The position numbers and the translations under genes were made by a program. Under the pieces are notes generated by a model, which was not told where the DNA came from, did no database searches, and was given only the letters and a program-made list of their open reading frames with translations. From the NCBI GenBank assembly GCA_044772875.1, contig CP173058.1, positions 372,001 to 436,000 on the forward strand: 64,000 nt of DNA, written 5' to 3'. Source of the DNA: Morganella morganii_D. GTDB lineage: Bacteria > Pseudomonadota > Gammaproteobacteria > Enterobacterales > Enterobacteriaceae. Below, piece by piece: positions 38,659-47,707 of this stretch. Numbering within the stretch: position 1 is the first letter of the stretch; each line of letters starts with the position of its first letter.

Positions 38659-41600
38659 TCAGATATTACCCGGGCAGGAAAACTGTTTTAATGCCCGTGA
38701 CCACAACGGATAATCCTTCATTGTTGAATTAAGCTCGACAACAAAGAATCCTTTCACCTGACCCATCGCCATAGTGAGCTGGCGGCTGTTGCTGCTCAGC
38801 TGTACCGGGTTACTGGCGTCATACATCCGGAAAAGCGCCCACGGCCCGTCAAAGCTGACCGTTTCTACCTGTCCGTCCTGTGTTTTAAATGTCAGGCGCG
38901 TGTAAATGCCGCCTTTGGGACCCGGCCAGTTAATTTTGACCGGCTCCTGATAGCCGTGACTGTAGCGGACTATCTGGCCGTCAATATCCAGCACGGCTTC
39001 CAGAACAGAAGGTGACAGTGAGATCGGGCGGATAATCATGGACATCGCCATCGCCCCTGACGGATCAAAGAAGGAATCACGGATGCGGGCGGCATTCTCA
39101 AATGATGCCACTGTTTTGGCTGATACCACGCCGCGGCTGCCGGGATGGATTTGCCATGGTGTTGCGCCGGTATTCACATAGGCGGCCAGATTTTCATCAA
39201 AGAAACTCTGGATTGCCCCGCCGCGCCCGAACATCCGTGTGAAATCCCCAATCCCGGCTTCTTCTCTTGCGCCCCGGTTAAACGGGTAGCGGCCGCTGAT
39301 AGTTGTCCGGCAGGAATCTGAAGCAATTGATGAAGCACCACGGCTGAGGTTTTCTTTGCTTTTTTGCAGGCTCTGTTTTTCACCTGTTGAAAGCAGATCT
39401 ATCATGACACTGCGTACCGGCTCCGGCTGGCGCAGCATATCATCGCGTAACCGGTTGATTTCGCTGTTTTGCGGCAGAATCTGACCGGCACGCAGTGAAG
39501 CGGAGAGGGTGGCGAGTTTGTTGTAAACCTGGTCAAACGCCGTGAATAACGGATCATTGGCGCCGGCGGTTTCGGCCTGACGCAGACGGTGCAGTGCTTC
39601 AAACCGGGTTTCCAGGGTTTTCTCCGGCGTGCTCCCGGCAGAGCGATCGTTGCTGATACCATCCAGTAATGAGCGACGGGTCTGAGTCAGCTTGTTTTCC
39701 TGACGGGCGAACCATGCGGTGGCATCCTGCTGGTTTTCGCGGCTCAGTGTTGTTTCATCGATGGCAAACTGTACCAGGCTGGTCAGCGGTGAGGATGGCT
39801 CGGTAAACCGGCGGGCAAGTTGCGCCGCGTCATCAAGATCACTGATTGGCCGGACACGGATATCCTTCAGGAAACTCTCCCACTGATTAGCATACTCAGA
39901 CAGATAGGCTTTCAGTGCTTCATTGGATAAAGTCTGAATCGCCTCCTGTGTGCCGATGTCACCGCGTTTTTCTGTGTTGTCACTGAGTACCCAGTTTTCC
40001 TCACTGATCATATCAGTTGCGGCATCCTGTAATTGCGGCAGGAAGACATCCTTATAGCCTGCTTTTGTGTAGAAACCGGAAATGGCGGTATCTGTCACTG
40101 TATTGGTACTTTTGCGGCGCAACATCAGCGATACACTGGGGCCTGCGGCATCCGCCAGCGAGATATTCTGAATACCGGCAGGCAATGGTTTATCTTTGAT
40201 ACGGTTAACCACCCGCAGATGGATCGGTGTTTTCATGGCATTGACACGGGCGATACGTACCAGCTCTGCATTCATTTTTGCTGCTGGTGCTGTGGATGAG
40301 GTGTCACTGAATAACTCGTGCAGATGATAGCGGAACAGGCGGCGGTCATTTTCGGTATAGCCCTGTACCGCGTAGTTGTCCCAGCGGATCATAAACCAGT
40401 TTTCCAGCGCTTCCGGCTCCCGGTATGAGGGATAAACCATCATCAGATAGACCTTGAGTGTGTCGTAAGCATCGGTATTACCGTTGAGTGCGCTCTGTTT
40501 CAGTTCGTTGGCGATATAATTTTCCACGGCAGGCCAGAAGATCTTGTACAGATGACGCCGGTAAGTCTGCTCCATTGCATTACTCAGCAGCTTATGTTCG
40601 AAATACGGCGTCAGCAGCGGCGGAGAACTTTCCAGAAACTGTGTGTTGATATAGCCGAGCTGTTCATAAGCGGCAATCAGGTCATCATTAAACTGACTGG
40701 TGACCGGAATATCGCGGACAATCCGTTTGGTTTCCTCAAAGCGGGCGCTGGCATAGGAAATAAAATCCGATTCCCAGAAATAGCGGGAGGAGAGCATCAT
40801 CACTACAGCCAGCAGACCGGCAGTCACTGCGGAGTAACGGGCGGCGGAAATCAGTTTGTTGCGCAGCGGCCGGTAGCGGGCACTGTGCAGCACACCCCGT
40901 TCGGTGATTGCCTGTGTCAGTGCCGGAAAGTACATTCTGCCGGACTGGCGCTCATCAAATAACCCGTCCGCATCCGCGTTATATAAGCTCTCACGCGCCA
41001 TCAGCGGGGTGGTGCTGCCCATCCACATCTGCCGCAGGCATCCGGTATAACCCATCGCGGATGCCGGAAAGATCTGTTCGAGAAAGGAAAACAACGGTTT
41101 TTGCAGTGCGCCGAGAGATTCAATAAACAGCAGCAGCTGGTGGCGTAATCCGTCATCCGGCACATTGTGCAGGGTTTCAAGAATATAGTTGCTGACCCGG
41201 ATCTGTAACTGGTGATAGGTATTTTCATCATGAATAAAATTATTGCGGTGATCGTCTGTGCATTGCAGGCTGATCCCCAGACCGCCGGCAAGCAGGTCGT
41301 CATCGGCGATATTCAGGAACGCTTCACCGCCGGGCAGATGGTCAATATTATTCAGCAACAGATAAACCGGAATATCGGACTGAAAAAGTGCGGCCATTTC
41401 CAGAATGCGGATACGCAATGTGTCAGCCAGTGATTTCCGTTCTGTCAGAGGGGCATACAGCAGTGTGCCGATATCCGCACACAAAATAATCCCGTCGATG
41501 CCGGGATAGCGGCGGTGTTTACGGATAAGGGCATACAGTTTCTGCCGTGCATTACCGGCATCGTCACTCTGTCCGTGCATCTGCACCCATTCCCCGGCAG

Positions 41601-42132
41601 TATCAATGTACACGGCGCGTTCTGTCAGCCACCAGTTGCAGTCAACAGTCGGGCCGACATCCGTGGTGCGGGGTAATCCGTACTGCTCGGAAAGCAGGAA
41701 CTGCTCACCGCTGTCATAAATCACGGAGGTTTTGCCGCATCCGGCAGGCCCCATCACCACAAACCAGGGTTTGTTGTTGATATATTCGCGGCTGAAATGG
41801 ATTTTCATCCGCTCGCTGCGGGTTTTTTTACCGGCCAGCGCAATAAATTGCAGCGTCCGTATAGCATCCGTAAAACGGGCGGTTACCCGGTCCAGCTGGA
41901 TAATCTTCTTTTTCGGCTTCGGCAGCGGGGTGCGCAGAAAACGGAACAGACGGCTGAACAGGAAAGCCACAAACGGCCACAGCGCCCAGAAAAGAATAAT
42001 GCCGATAATGATCTGGCGTACCAGCACCCGTGCGAGCGGGTAAAAGTTTCCGATGGCAATCATCGGCCCGACCCACCAGATGATGTAGCAGAGAATCAAT
42101 GCGATGATAAGGATAATAAATCGTCTGATCAT
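38659..42132 (-). CDS. tssM: Type VI secretion membrane-complex protein TssM (IcmF)
   Basis: 1,157 residues; with TssL and TssJ it forms the trans-envelope channel that docks the baseplate. Two N-terminal membrane spans (about 5-28 and 40-62) are followed by a cytoplasmic nucleotide-binding domain with Walker A GPAGCGKT at 128-135, a third span near residue 440 (VTAGLLAVVMML), and a large periplasmic region with the DUF1215 and C-terminal TssM domains (LTFKTQDGQVETVSFDGPWALFRM). The Walker motif is intact, so NTP binding is possible. It lies 19 bases after tssL. Confidence 0.95.
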   Translation of the reverse strand: MIRRFIILIIALILCYIIWWVGPMIAIGNFYPLARVLVRQIIIGIILFWALWPFVAFLFSRLFRFLRTPLPKPKKKIIQLDRVTARFTDAIRTLQFIALAGKKTRSERMKIHFSREYINNKPWFVVMGPAGCGKTSVIYDSGEQFLLSEQYGLPRTTDVGPTVDCNWWLTERAVYIDTAGEWVQMHGQSDDAGNARQKLYALIRKHRRYPGIDGIILCADIGTLLYAPLTERKSLADTLRIRILEMAALFQSDIPVYLLLNNIDHLPGGEAFLNIADDDLLAGGLGISLQCTDDHRNNFIHDENTYHQLQIRVSNYILETLHNVPDDGLRHQLLLFIESLGALQKPLFSFLEQIFPASAMGYTGCLRQMWMGSTTPLMARESLYNADADGLFDERQSGRMYFPALTQAITERGVLHSARYRPLRNKLISAARYSAVTAGLLAVVMMLSSRYFWESDFISYASARFEETKRIVRDIPVTSQFNDDLIAAYEQLGYINTQFLESSPPLLTPYFEHKLLSNAMEQTYRRHLYKIFWPAVENYIANELKQSALNGNTDAYDTLKVYLMMVYPSYREPEALENWFMIRWDNYAVQGYTENDRRLFRYHLHELFSDTSSTAPAAKMNAELVRIARVNAMKTPIHLRVVNRIKDKPLPAGIQNISLADAAGPSVSLMLRRKSTNTVTDTAISGFYTKAGYKDVFLPQLQDAATDMISEENWVLSDNTEKRGDIGTQEAIQTLSNEALKAYLSEYANQWESFLKDIRVRPISDLDDAAQLARRFTEPSSPLTSLVQFAIDETTLSRENQQDATAWFARQENKLTQTRRSLLDGISNDRSAGSTPEKTLETRFEALHRLRQAETAGANDPLFTAFDQVYNKLATLSASLRAGQILPQNSEINRLRDDMLRQPEPVRSVMIDLLSTGEKQSLQKSKENLSRGASSIASDSCRTTISGRYPFNRGAREEAGIGDFTRMFGRGGAIQSFFDENLAAYVNTGATPWQIHPGSRGVVSAKTVASFENAARIRDSFFDPSGAMAMSMIIRPISLSPSVLEAVLDIDGQIVRYSHGYQEPVKINWPGPKGGIYTRLTFKTQDGQVETVSFDGPWALFRMYDASNPVQLSSNSRQLTMAMGQVKGFFVVELNSTMKDYPLWSRALKQFSCPGNI

Positions 42133-42151
42133 AATACGTCCTTGTATACCG

Positions 42152-43750
42152 TTACTTCATCCAGGCCGGGAGCACAGGCGATTCTGCTGAAGTGTTGTTA
42201 TCATTATTACCTGCTGGCGGTGCCGGGGTTTCGTTCAGTACGGCCGGAATATCGCTGTCCTGATAGCCCTGCATAGCCTGTTCCGCATCGCGTTTGCCGA
42301 TTTTCCATAAGATATCGACACGGCGGTTACGTTTGCGTCCTTCATCCGTGGTGTTATCAGCGATCGGGTCACTCTCACCCCGGCCTGTTGCCGTAATTTC
42401 ACGGTTGTGAGTCTGATTAATCATGGTATTGGTCCGCAGAATATCGGCGACAACCACCGCTCTGGCTTCTGACAGCTTCAGGTTGTTATTGGCGGAGGTT
42501 TTGCGGAATGGTGTTGCATCGGTATGCCCGATGACTTCCAGGTCACCCGGCCACGGTGCGAGGGCGGCACCCAGACGCTCGATATTGCGTTTGCTGAGGA
42601 AGTCTTCCGTCAGTTCGGATTTACCGGTCAGGAAAGCACCATCAGAGGTGAAGATAAGCAGCCAGCCGCGCGGATCTTTACGGACTTCCAGCCAGCCCTC
42701 ATTTAAGATTTGGGTCAGCGGATTAGGCAGTGTTTCCATAATATTGATTTTGCGCGGCTCCGGCGGAACCCATGCCAGAATATCATTGCGGATCTGGCGT
42801 GCCTGCTCATGGAGATACCAGGCGGAAATACCGTAGGCGATAACCGCCAGGATAAGCCCGGTGATCAGAATCCGTAAAGCGGTGATAAAACGGCGCTTCG
42901 GCGGTTTGACTTTCTCTGCCCGGACATCAGACAAATACAGTGTTGTATTTTGCGCATAGAGCAGTCCGCTGAGGTGATTACGCAGATCCATCAGCAATAC
43001 CGCCCCGCGATCGAGCATCCGGTATTTCCCTTCAAATCCCATGGACAGGATCAGATAATAGAACTCAAGCACATCATGGTTATCCTGCGGGTTGCTGATA
43101 TATTCTTTCAGATGCTCAAAGCAGTTTTCGCCGCCCCAGGCATCTTTATGGAATTCCACCAGCAGACTCAGACCGGTTATCTCCTCTTTCACCATGTCGT
43201 TAAAAATACCGTCCACATAGGTGCAGATAAGGTAAGAGAGGTGGTTGATCTCCTCCGGCGGGAATCCCTGTTTGCGCAGATCTTTGCGGAAGAATTCCAG
43301 TTTTCTGACAATTTGCAGGCGGGCACAGACAAAATCGGTCTGCGGCTCATTACGGAACCACTCAATCTGCAACAACAGCGGCATCCCGGCTGAAATATAC
43401 GGGTTATGCCAGAGGCCGAACAGCGAACTGCTCTGTCCGGCAGAGCGGGTGCCCTGCTGACGTTCCCGCTGTTGTGCGGGGCGCATTGGCGGAAGCGGAT
43501 TCTGTTTTCCCTGAGCCGGGTTACCGGATGATGCCGGGGGATCTTCATTGGCTGCCGTGAATTCCGGCAGTTCGTCATCCTGCGGTTGTGTGTTGCCCAT
43601 CCCCCGCATACCGGCCGGAATGATGCCGCCGATGGAGGCGGCAGTGCTTTTGGCCTGCCATATCGGGTTGGTTAACGAGTGTTCGGCCCGTTTCACTCCT
43701 GTGCGGGCCGCCGATATGGCACTCCTGATCTGGCGTTCAAACTCATTCAT
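42152..43750 (-). CDS. tssL: Type VI secretion protein TssL with an OmpA-like peptidoglycan-binding domain
   Basis: 532 residues from the ATG at 43750, which overlaps the tssK stop (ATGA). A Pro/Gln-rich N-terminus precedes the DotU/IcmH cytoplasmic domain (FGLWHNPYISAGMPLLLQIEWF; about 105-285), one membrane span near 292-316, and a C-terminal OmpA-like domain (about 360-490) with the meso-DAP-binding pattern GHTDATPF...NLKLSEARA. This 'extended' TssL anchors the membrane complex to peptidoglycan without a separate TagL. The tail is Pro/Asn-rich. Confidence 0.93.
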   Translation of the reverse strand: MNEFERQIRSAISAARTGVKRAEHSLTNPIWQAKSTAASIGGIIPAGMRGMGNTQPQDDELPEFTAANEDPPASSGNPAQGKQNPLPPMRPAQQRERQQGTRSAGQSSSLFGLWHNPYISAGMPLLLQIEWFRNEPQTDFVCARLQIVRKLEFFRKDLRKQGFPPEEINHLSYLICTYVDGIFNDMVKEEITGLSLLVEFHKDAWGGENCFEHLKEYISNPQDNHDVLEFYYLILSMGFEGKYRMLDRGAVLLMDLRNHLSGLLYAQNTTLYLSDVRAEKVKPPKRRFITALRILITGLILAVIAYGISAWYLHEQARQIRNDILAWVPPEPRKINIMETLPNPLTQILNEGWLEVRKDPRGWLLIFTSDGAFLTGKSELTEDFLSKRNIERLGAALAPWPGDLEVIGHTDATPFRKTSANNNLKLSEARAVVVADILRTNTMINQTHNREITATGRGESDPIADNTTDEGRKRNRRVDILWKIGKRDAEQAMQGYQDSDIPAVLNETPAPPAGNNDNNTSAESPVLPAWMK

Positions 43751-45102
43751 CCTACTCTCCCCTGGCGCAAGCCCCATGCCTCAAAACGTAATCCCGGGAA
43801 ATCACCGACAATACTCAGTGCCGCAGCGCTGCCGGCCAGCATGTCCCTGTACATCGGATCCGCATTATCCACCTCAAAGTAGACACTGTTCGGGTAATAC
43901 GGGATGTGGCGCGGCGGTGATGACATCGGGGTGATGCGGACGCCCGGCAACTGCAAATCGATGAGCTGGACAATTTTTTCCACCGGTGCCAGTTTGGTCT
44001 GGGCAGGGAAATAGCTTCTCATGGTGTCGCCCGGCAGTTCCGCACTGACGATAAAGACCAGTTTTTCCAGACGTAACTGCGGATCATTCTGGTACAGATA
44101 GATATTGTCGCCGCGCTCAATAAACGGCAGGGCGATAGCCGGTGCCTCAATCACCAGTGACAGCGCACGGCGCAGCGCGGCAAACAGGCTGAAATACGCA
44201 TTCTGCGGCTCATTATGTGAATAATGGAAATCCTGGTGCAGTGAGGTATTCTCTTTACCCGGAATGATGCTCAGGCGTCCGAGCAGACCCAGCAGTGTGA
44301 AAAACAGCCGCTCAGGATGAACCCGGGGCTGTGCCAGCAGGTGAGCCAGGCGCAGATGGTACTCACTCAGTGTCTGTAACAGCAGGAGTTCCAGTAATTC
44401 GGTCAGCCCGCCGGTGGTCAGCGGAACATCCGGGCGGTAAACACTCTCCAGTCGCTGCACCATCAGACCAAGCAGTTCGGTGACGGCACTTTTCAGCCAG
44501 CCGCAGGCACGGAAATCCAGCATCGGCGGCAGGAATTTATCATCGAGTATCAGGCGTCCGTCGCGGGTTCTTTCGGTGATCCGGGCAACGGGCAGCAGGG
44601 ATTCCGCATCACTGACAGCACTCCGGACATTCAGCTGTGTTCTGAGTTCCCCGAGCTGAAGTGTGGCCATCTGCGGCGTGCCCTCGGATGCCAGACCGGC
44701 ATTGCGGTCGCGGATATCGGCATTAATCACACTGAAGCGGCTTTGCCCTTTGCTTTGTGACAGATCGATAAAGGTATTACCCGGCATATCCATCAGGACA
44801 GAAAGACAAATAATCTGTCCCTGGCAATCCGGGCCCGGATCAAACGGCAGCGGCAGCGGGTCGTCACTGCCGAGATCAAACGGGGTACCGTCAGGAAAAA
44901 CGCCCCCGGCACGGACCAGGGCGATTTTTCCCTGGTCGAGTAATCCGGAGTCGAGGTGTATCTGACGAAAACCCCAGGCCAGAGCATCTGTGCTGCGGAT
45001 ACGCATGTCCGTGAAATGTTCGAAATACCGCTCCTGCTGCTGAAAATGCTGGGGTTCCATCAGCATTCCTTCAACCCAGGCAACACGCTGTTTTAACAAC
45101 AT
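43747..45102 (-). CDS. tssK: Type VI secretion baseplate protein TssK
   Basis: 451 residues, the family length. TssK trimers link the TssFG wedge to the TssL/TssM membrane complex. The conserved opening WVEGMLMEPQHFQQQERYFE is present, as are a central HLLAQPRVHPERLFF helix region and the C-terminal receptor-binding part (YFEVDNADPMYRDM). It overlaps tssL by four bases and follows tssJ by 34 bases. Confidence 0.95.
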   Translation of the reverse strand: MLLKQRVAWVEGMLMEPQHFQQQERYFEHFTDMRIRSTDALAWGFRQIHLDSGLLDQGKIALVRAGGVFPDGTPFDLGSDDPLPLPFDPGPDCQGQIICLSVLMDMPGNTFIDLSQSKGQSRFSVINADIRDRNAGLASEGTPQMATLQLGELRTQLNVRSAVSDAESLLPVARITERTRDGRLILDDKFLPPMLDFRACGWLKSAVTELLGLMVQRLESVYRPDVPLTTGGLTELLELLLLQTLSEYHLRLAHLLAQPRVHPERLFFTLLGLLGRLSIIPGKENTSLHQDFHYSHNEPQNAYFSLFAALRRALSLVIEAPAIALPFIERGDNIYLYQNDPQLRLEKLVFIVSAELPGDTMRSYFPAQTKLAPVEKIVQLIDLQLPGVRITPMSSPPRHIPYYPNSVYFEVDNADPMYRDMLAGSAAALSIVGDFPGLRFEAWGLRQGRVG

Positions 45103-45136
45103 AATTATATCCTCAGTTCCGTACTAAAGCGTGGTG

Positions 45137-45646
45137 TCAGGGCTTATCTGAAACAGGCGCTTTCATCTGTGTCAGACTGTGTTCCCTGACCACGACAACA
45201 ACATTTGAATTTTTATTAACTTCCGTATTGATCAGAACAGTATTTTTGTTTTGTCCGGGGAGCTGAAACTCAGCGGCCACAAGCAGCCAGCGTGCTGTTT
45301 CCCGCGGGATCTCAAAGGAATACCTGCAGGATTCACCGGGGCTTAAAATGTGCTGCATCTGACGGATCATGACCGGATCCGGTGCAACCTCGTCGCAGGG
45401 AGCGTTCCGGTAGAGTCCGGGCGGCTGCCAGTCATCCCTGCTGATTTCAAATACACAAATCCGGACAGGTAATGCATTGCCTGTTTTGTCGGTGTTAACC
45501 CGCGCTGCCGCATCAACCCGCAGACTGACGGTTCTGTCTGCCGGCAGCAGTTCCGGTGTGTCCGGCCAGATCAGGCTGCAACTGCTGAGAAGTGTAATAC
45601 CCGGCACTATCAGCAGGCAGCGTATCCACCGGTTATAATCAGGCAT
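45137..45646 (-). CDS. tssJ: Type VI secretion outer-membrane lipoprotein TssJ
   Basis: 169 residues starting MPDYNRWIRCLLIVPGITLL and lipobox LSSC (Cys23), then a transthyretin-like beta domain (VRICVFEIS, YSFEIPRETARWLLVAAEFQ). It anchors TssM to the outer membrane. The frame is open a little further upstream, but this start gives the lipoprotein signal at the N-terminus. It overlaps the preceding DUF4150 gene by 8 bases. Confidence 0.9.
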   Translation of the reverse strand: MPDYNRWIRCLLIVPGITLLSSCSLIWPDTPELLPADRTVSLRVDAAARVNTDKTGNALPVRICVFEISRDDWQPPGLYRNAPCDEVAPDPVMIRQMQHILSPGESCRYSFEIPRETARWLLVAAEFQLPGQNKNTVLINTEVNKNSNVVVVVREHSLTQMKAPVSDKP

Positions 45647-46001
45647 TGATAAAGTACTTCGTCTGGCTCGGCGCAATCTGGGTGCCGGGCGCGTTACAGT
45701 TATTCGTCAGACTCATATCGCCCAGCCGGGTCGCGGGGCTGCCCTGAATAAAGTATTTGCCTGATCCCTGAACCGGCATCATCTGAGCCGAGTGTGTTCC
45801 GGTGGCGCCGATGATAATTCCGGTGGAAATTGTTGATGTCCGGATGGTCATCAGGTTCTGCTCGTTACCACCGCAGCAGAAATAATTGGAGACATTGGGT
45901 ATTCCTGTGGCGTTCGGTGCGATATTGGGTCCCGGAGCCGGGATCATCGGCTCGCATCCTGAAAAGCTGATACCGCCTGCCCGTGTGTTTGCAGCTGTCA
46001 T
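45639..46001 (-). CDS. DUF4150 PAAR-like spike-tip protein
   Basis: 120 residues from the ATG at 46001 (GGGGTGAT before it). The sequence is of the PAAR-like DUF4150 type: PNIAPNATGIPNVSNYF, GATGTHSAQMMPVQGSGKYFIQGSPATRLGD and the final CNAPGTQIAPSQT. It should cap the VgrG spike. No toxin domain is fused to it. An open frame continues upstream over the DUF3540 gene in another frame and is not credible as coding. Confidence 0.88.
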   Translation of the reverse strand: MTAANTRAGGISFSGCEPMIPAPGPNIAPNATGIPNVSNYFCCGGNEQNLMTIRTSTISTGIIIGATGTHSAQMMPVQGSGKYFIQGSPATRLGDMSLTNNCNAPGTQIAPSQTKYFINA

Positions 46002-46005
46002 GTGA

Positions 46006-46599
46006 TCACCCCATATGAACCTGGCCGCCATCAATACGAAGGACGGCACGTGATGTGATAGCGCCGATTTCATTGTCCAGAACCATGCTTTTTTCGGCAT
46101 GCTGGGCAATGTGACCGGCTTCGGTGGTATCAAGGTTTTCAACCTTTTTGTGGGCATTTTCCGCACTGACAAACAGAGAGCCGGCAATCTGGCGCAGTGT
46201 CTGTGCAACCCATTTTGAGGTGTGTGATACCAGGGAAAAGCGGGTGGTTTTGATTGTGATACTCTCTGTCCCTTCCAGTGCCAGTGACGGCGCACGGATA
46301 TGCAAAGGCGTATCCTGAGTGCCTAGTATCAGCGGGGCTGCGGCGGTATGCCGTTCCAGAACCGACAGCACATAGGCGCTGTCACCCTGTACCATGGCAC
46401 AAACCAGATCGCCCTTTTCCGGGACAATCAGGCACCCTGCCGCGACGGTAACAGCGGAATACGGATGTGATTGCAGCAGCAGCTCTCCGTTATCTCCTGC
46501 AATAAGCCGCGTTGCGGCGATCTCCGGGGTTTCCGGGGCGGAAAAAAAACGTCTGCCGGATAAAACCGGGGTATCAGTATGATGTGTTGTGTCAAACAT
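46006..46599 (-). CDS. DUF3540 protein of the type VI accessory module
   Basis: 197 residues matching the DUF3540 type (LIAGDNGELLLQSHPYSAVTVAAGCLIVPEKGDLVCAMVQGD broken here only by name). It is found almost only beside DUF2169, pentapeptide and DUF4150 genes in type VI loci; its biochemical role is unknown, perhaps loading of cargo or the PAAR-like cap. The middle is beta-rich (spike-like), the end carries an immunogenic-looking GGQVHMG. It starts 8 bases inside the preceding gene, so translation is coupled. Confidence 0.85.
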   Translation of the reverse strand: MFDTTHHTDTPVLSGRRFFSAPETPEIAATRLIAGDNGELLLQSHPYSAVTVAAGCLIVPEKGDLVCAMVQGDSAYVLSVLERHTAAAPLILGTQDTPLHIRAPSLALEGTESITIKTTRFSLVSHTSKWVAQTLRQIAGSLFVSAENAHKKVENLDTTEAGHIAQHAEKSMVLDNEIGAITSRAVLRIDGGQVHMG

Positions 46600-47695
46600 A
46601 ACGGCTGGCTCCTGGGGTTAAACGGGGGGATCCGGTGTCATCTTTCACGCCGGGCTGATGCCGGGCGTACCATAAATCAATGGATGTCAGCAGAGGCTCA
46701 TCCGCTTTCTGTCCGCGATCAGTAAGTCCGGTTTCCGCACCGTGCAGGCGGGCTTTCTGCATCACAGCACTGTGCAGCGGGGTCTGTTTCAGCTGACAGA
46801 AACGCATATCGGTACGGATTAATTTCGTATCATCCAGAATGCAGAGTGTGAGCACTGCCCGCACCAGATTGGCGGAAATCAGCTGTGCGCCGCTCAGATC
46901 ACACTGATGCAGTGCGGTTCCGGTAAACTGAGCACAGGTCAGCTGAGTACCGGTCAGTACGCAGTCATGCAGCGAGCCCTCATTAAACTGGGCGGAATGC
47001 AGATTACTGTCGTCGAAACGGCACTGTTCCAGCCGGGATTTGGCAAACCCGGCGGAGGCGAGATTCAGTTTCCGCAGGTCAGTGCGTGTCAGCTGACAGT
47101 TCTGCCAGACCAGGATGTCGCACTCATTGCCGGTAAACTGACAATCCGTCAGTTTGCTGTTACCGGAGACCAGGCGGATTATCTGCACACCGGCACAGCA
47201 GAACTGTGTTATGGTGCAACCGAACCAGTTACTGTCCTGCAGGCGTCCGCCCTCCGTATGCCAGTTGCTGATCTCACAGTCATTCGCTGACCAGTAGCTC
47301 AGGCAGACCTCTTTCCAGATACTCTCACTGACCTTACAGCCGGAAATCATGCAGCGCTCCGCGAGACATTTTCCGGCACGCAGTGACTGTATGGTGGTCT
47401 GCTGAAAAGAGACGCTGAGCAGACCGCACTCTGTCAGTGTGATGGTGTCTATCTCACACTCAATAAATGTGCAGGCATTGAACAGGCTTTTGCTCAGTGA
47501 AACGGAAGCGAATTTACAGCGGAAAAAACAGAGCTGATGTGCCTGCACATTCTCTGTGCGGAGGTGCTCAAAGCGGCAGTCTGTGAAATGCAGCTGTGTC
47601 ATGGTTTCATCTTTCAGTTGTAACTGACTGAAGTGCTTATCGCGGATCAGTTTCACAGCCTGCAAATTCATAATCTGCTTTGCGGTTTCGTTCAT
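46592..47695 (-). CDS. Cysteine-rich pentapeptide-repeat protein
   Basis: 367 residues, nearly all A(D/N)LXX-type pentapeptide repeats folding into a right-handed quadrilateral beta-helix. About 23 Cys fall at regular repeat positions (CRFEHLR, CEIDTITLTEC, CDLSGAQL). No signal peptide or membrane span. It is in the DUF2169-pentapeptide-DUF3540-DUF4150 block, lying 12 bases after the DUF2169 gene. Role in the secretion system is unknown; a scaffold or effector adaptor is possible. Confidence 0.88.
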   Translation of the reverse strand: MNETAKQIMNLQAVKLIRDKHFSQLQLKDETMTQLHFTDCRFEHLRTENVQAHQLCFFRCKFASVSLSKSLFNACTFIECEIDTITLTECGLLSVSFQQTTIQSLRAGKCLAERCMISGCKVSESIWKEVCLSYWSANDCEISNWHTEGGRLQDSNWFGCTITQFCCAGVQIIRLVSGNSKLTDCQFTGNECDILVWQNCQLTRTDLRKLNLASAGFAKSRLEQCRFDDSNLHSAQFNEGSLHDCVLTGTQLTCAQFTGTALHQCDLSGAQLISANLVRAVLTLCILDDTKLIRTDMRFCQLKQTPLHSAVMQKARLHGAETGLTDRGQKADEPLLTSIDLWYARHQPGVKDDTGSPRLTPGASRYV

Positions 47696-47707
47696 TCAGA
47701 TCTCCTT

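Noticed and set aside
46002..46295. Upstream extension of the DUF4150 gene to 46295
   Set aside because: The extra part overlaps the DUF3540 gene in another frame and has no conserved sequence; the ATG at 46001 has its own ribosome-binding site.
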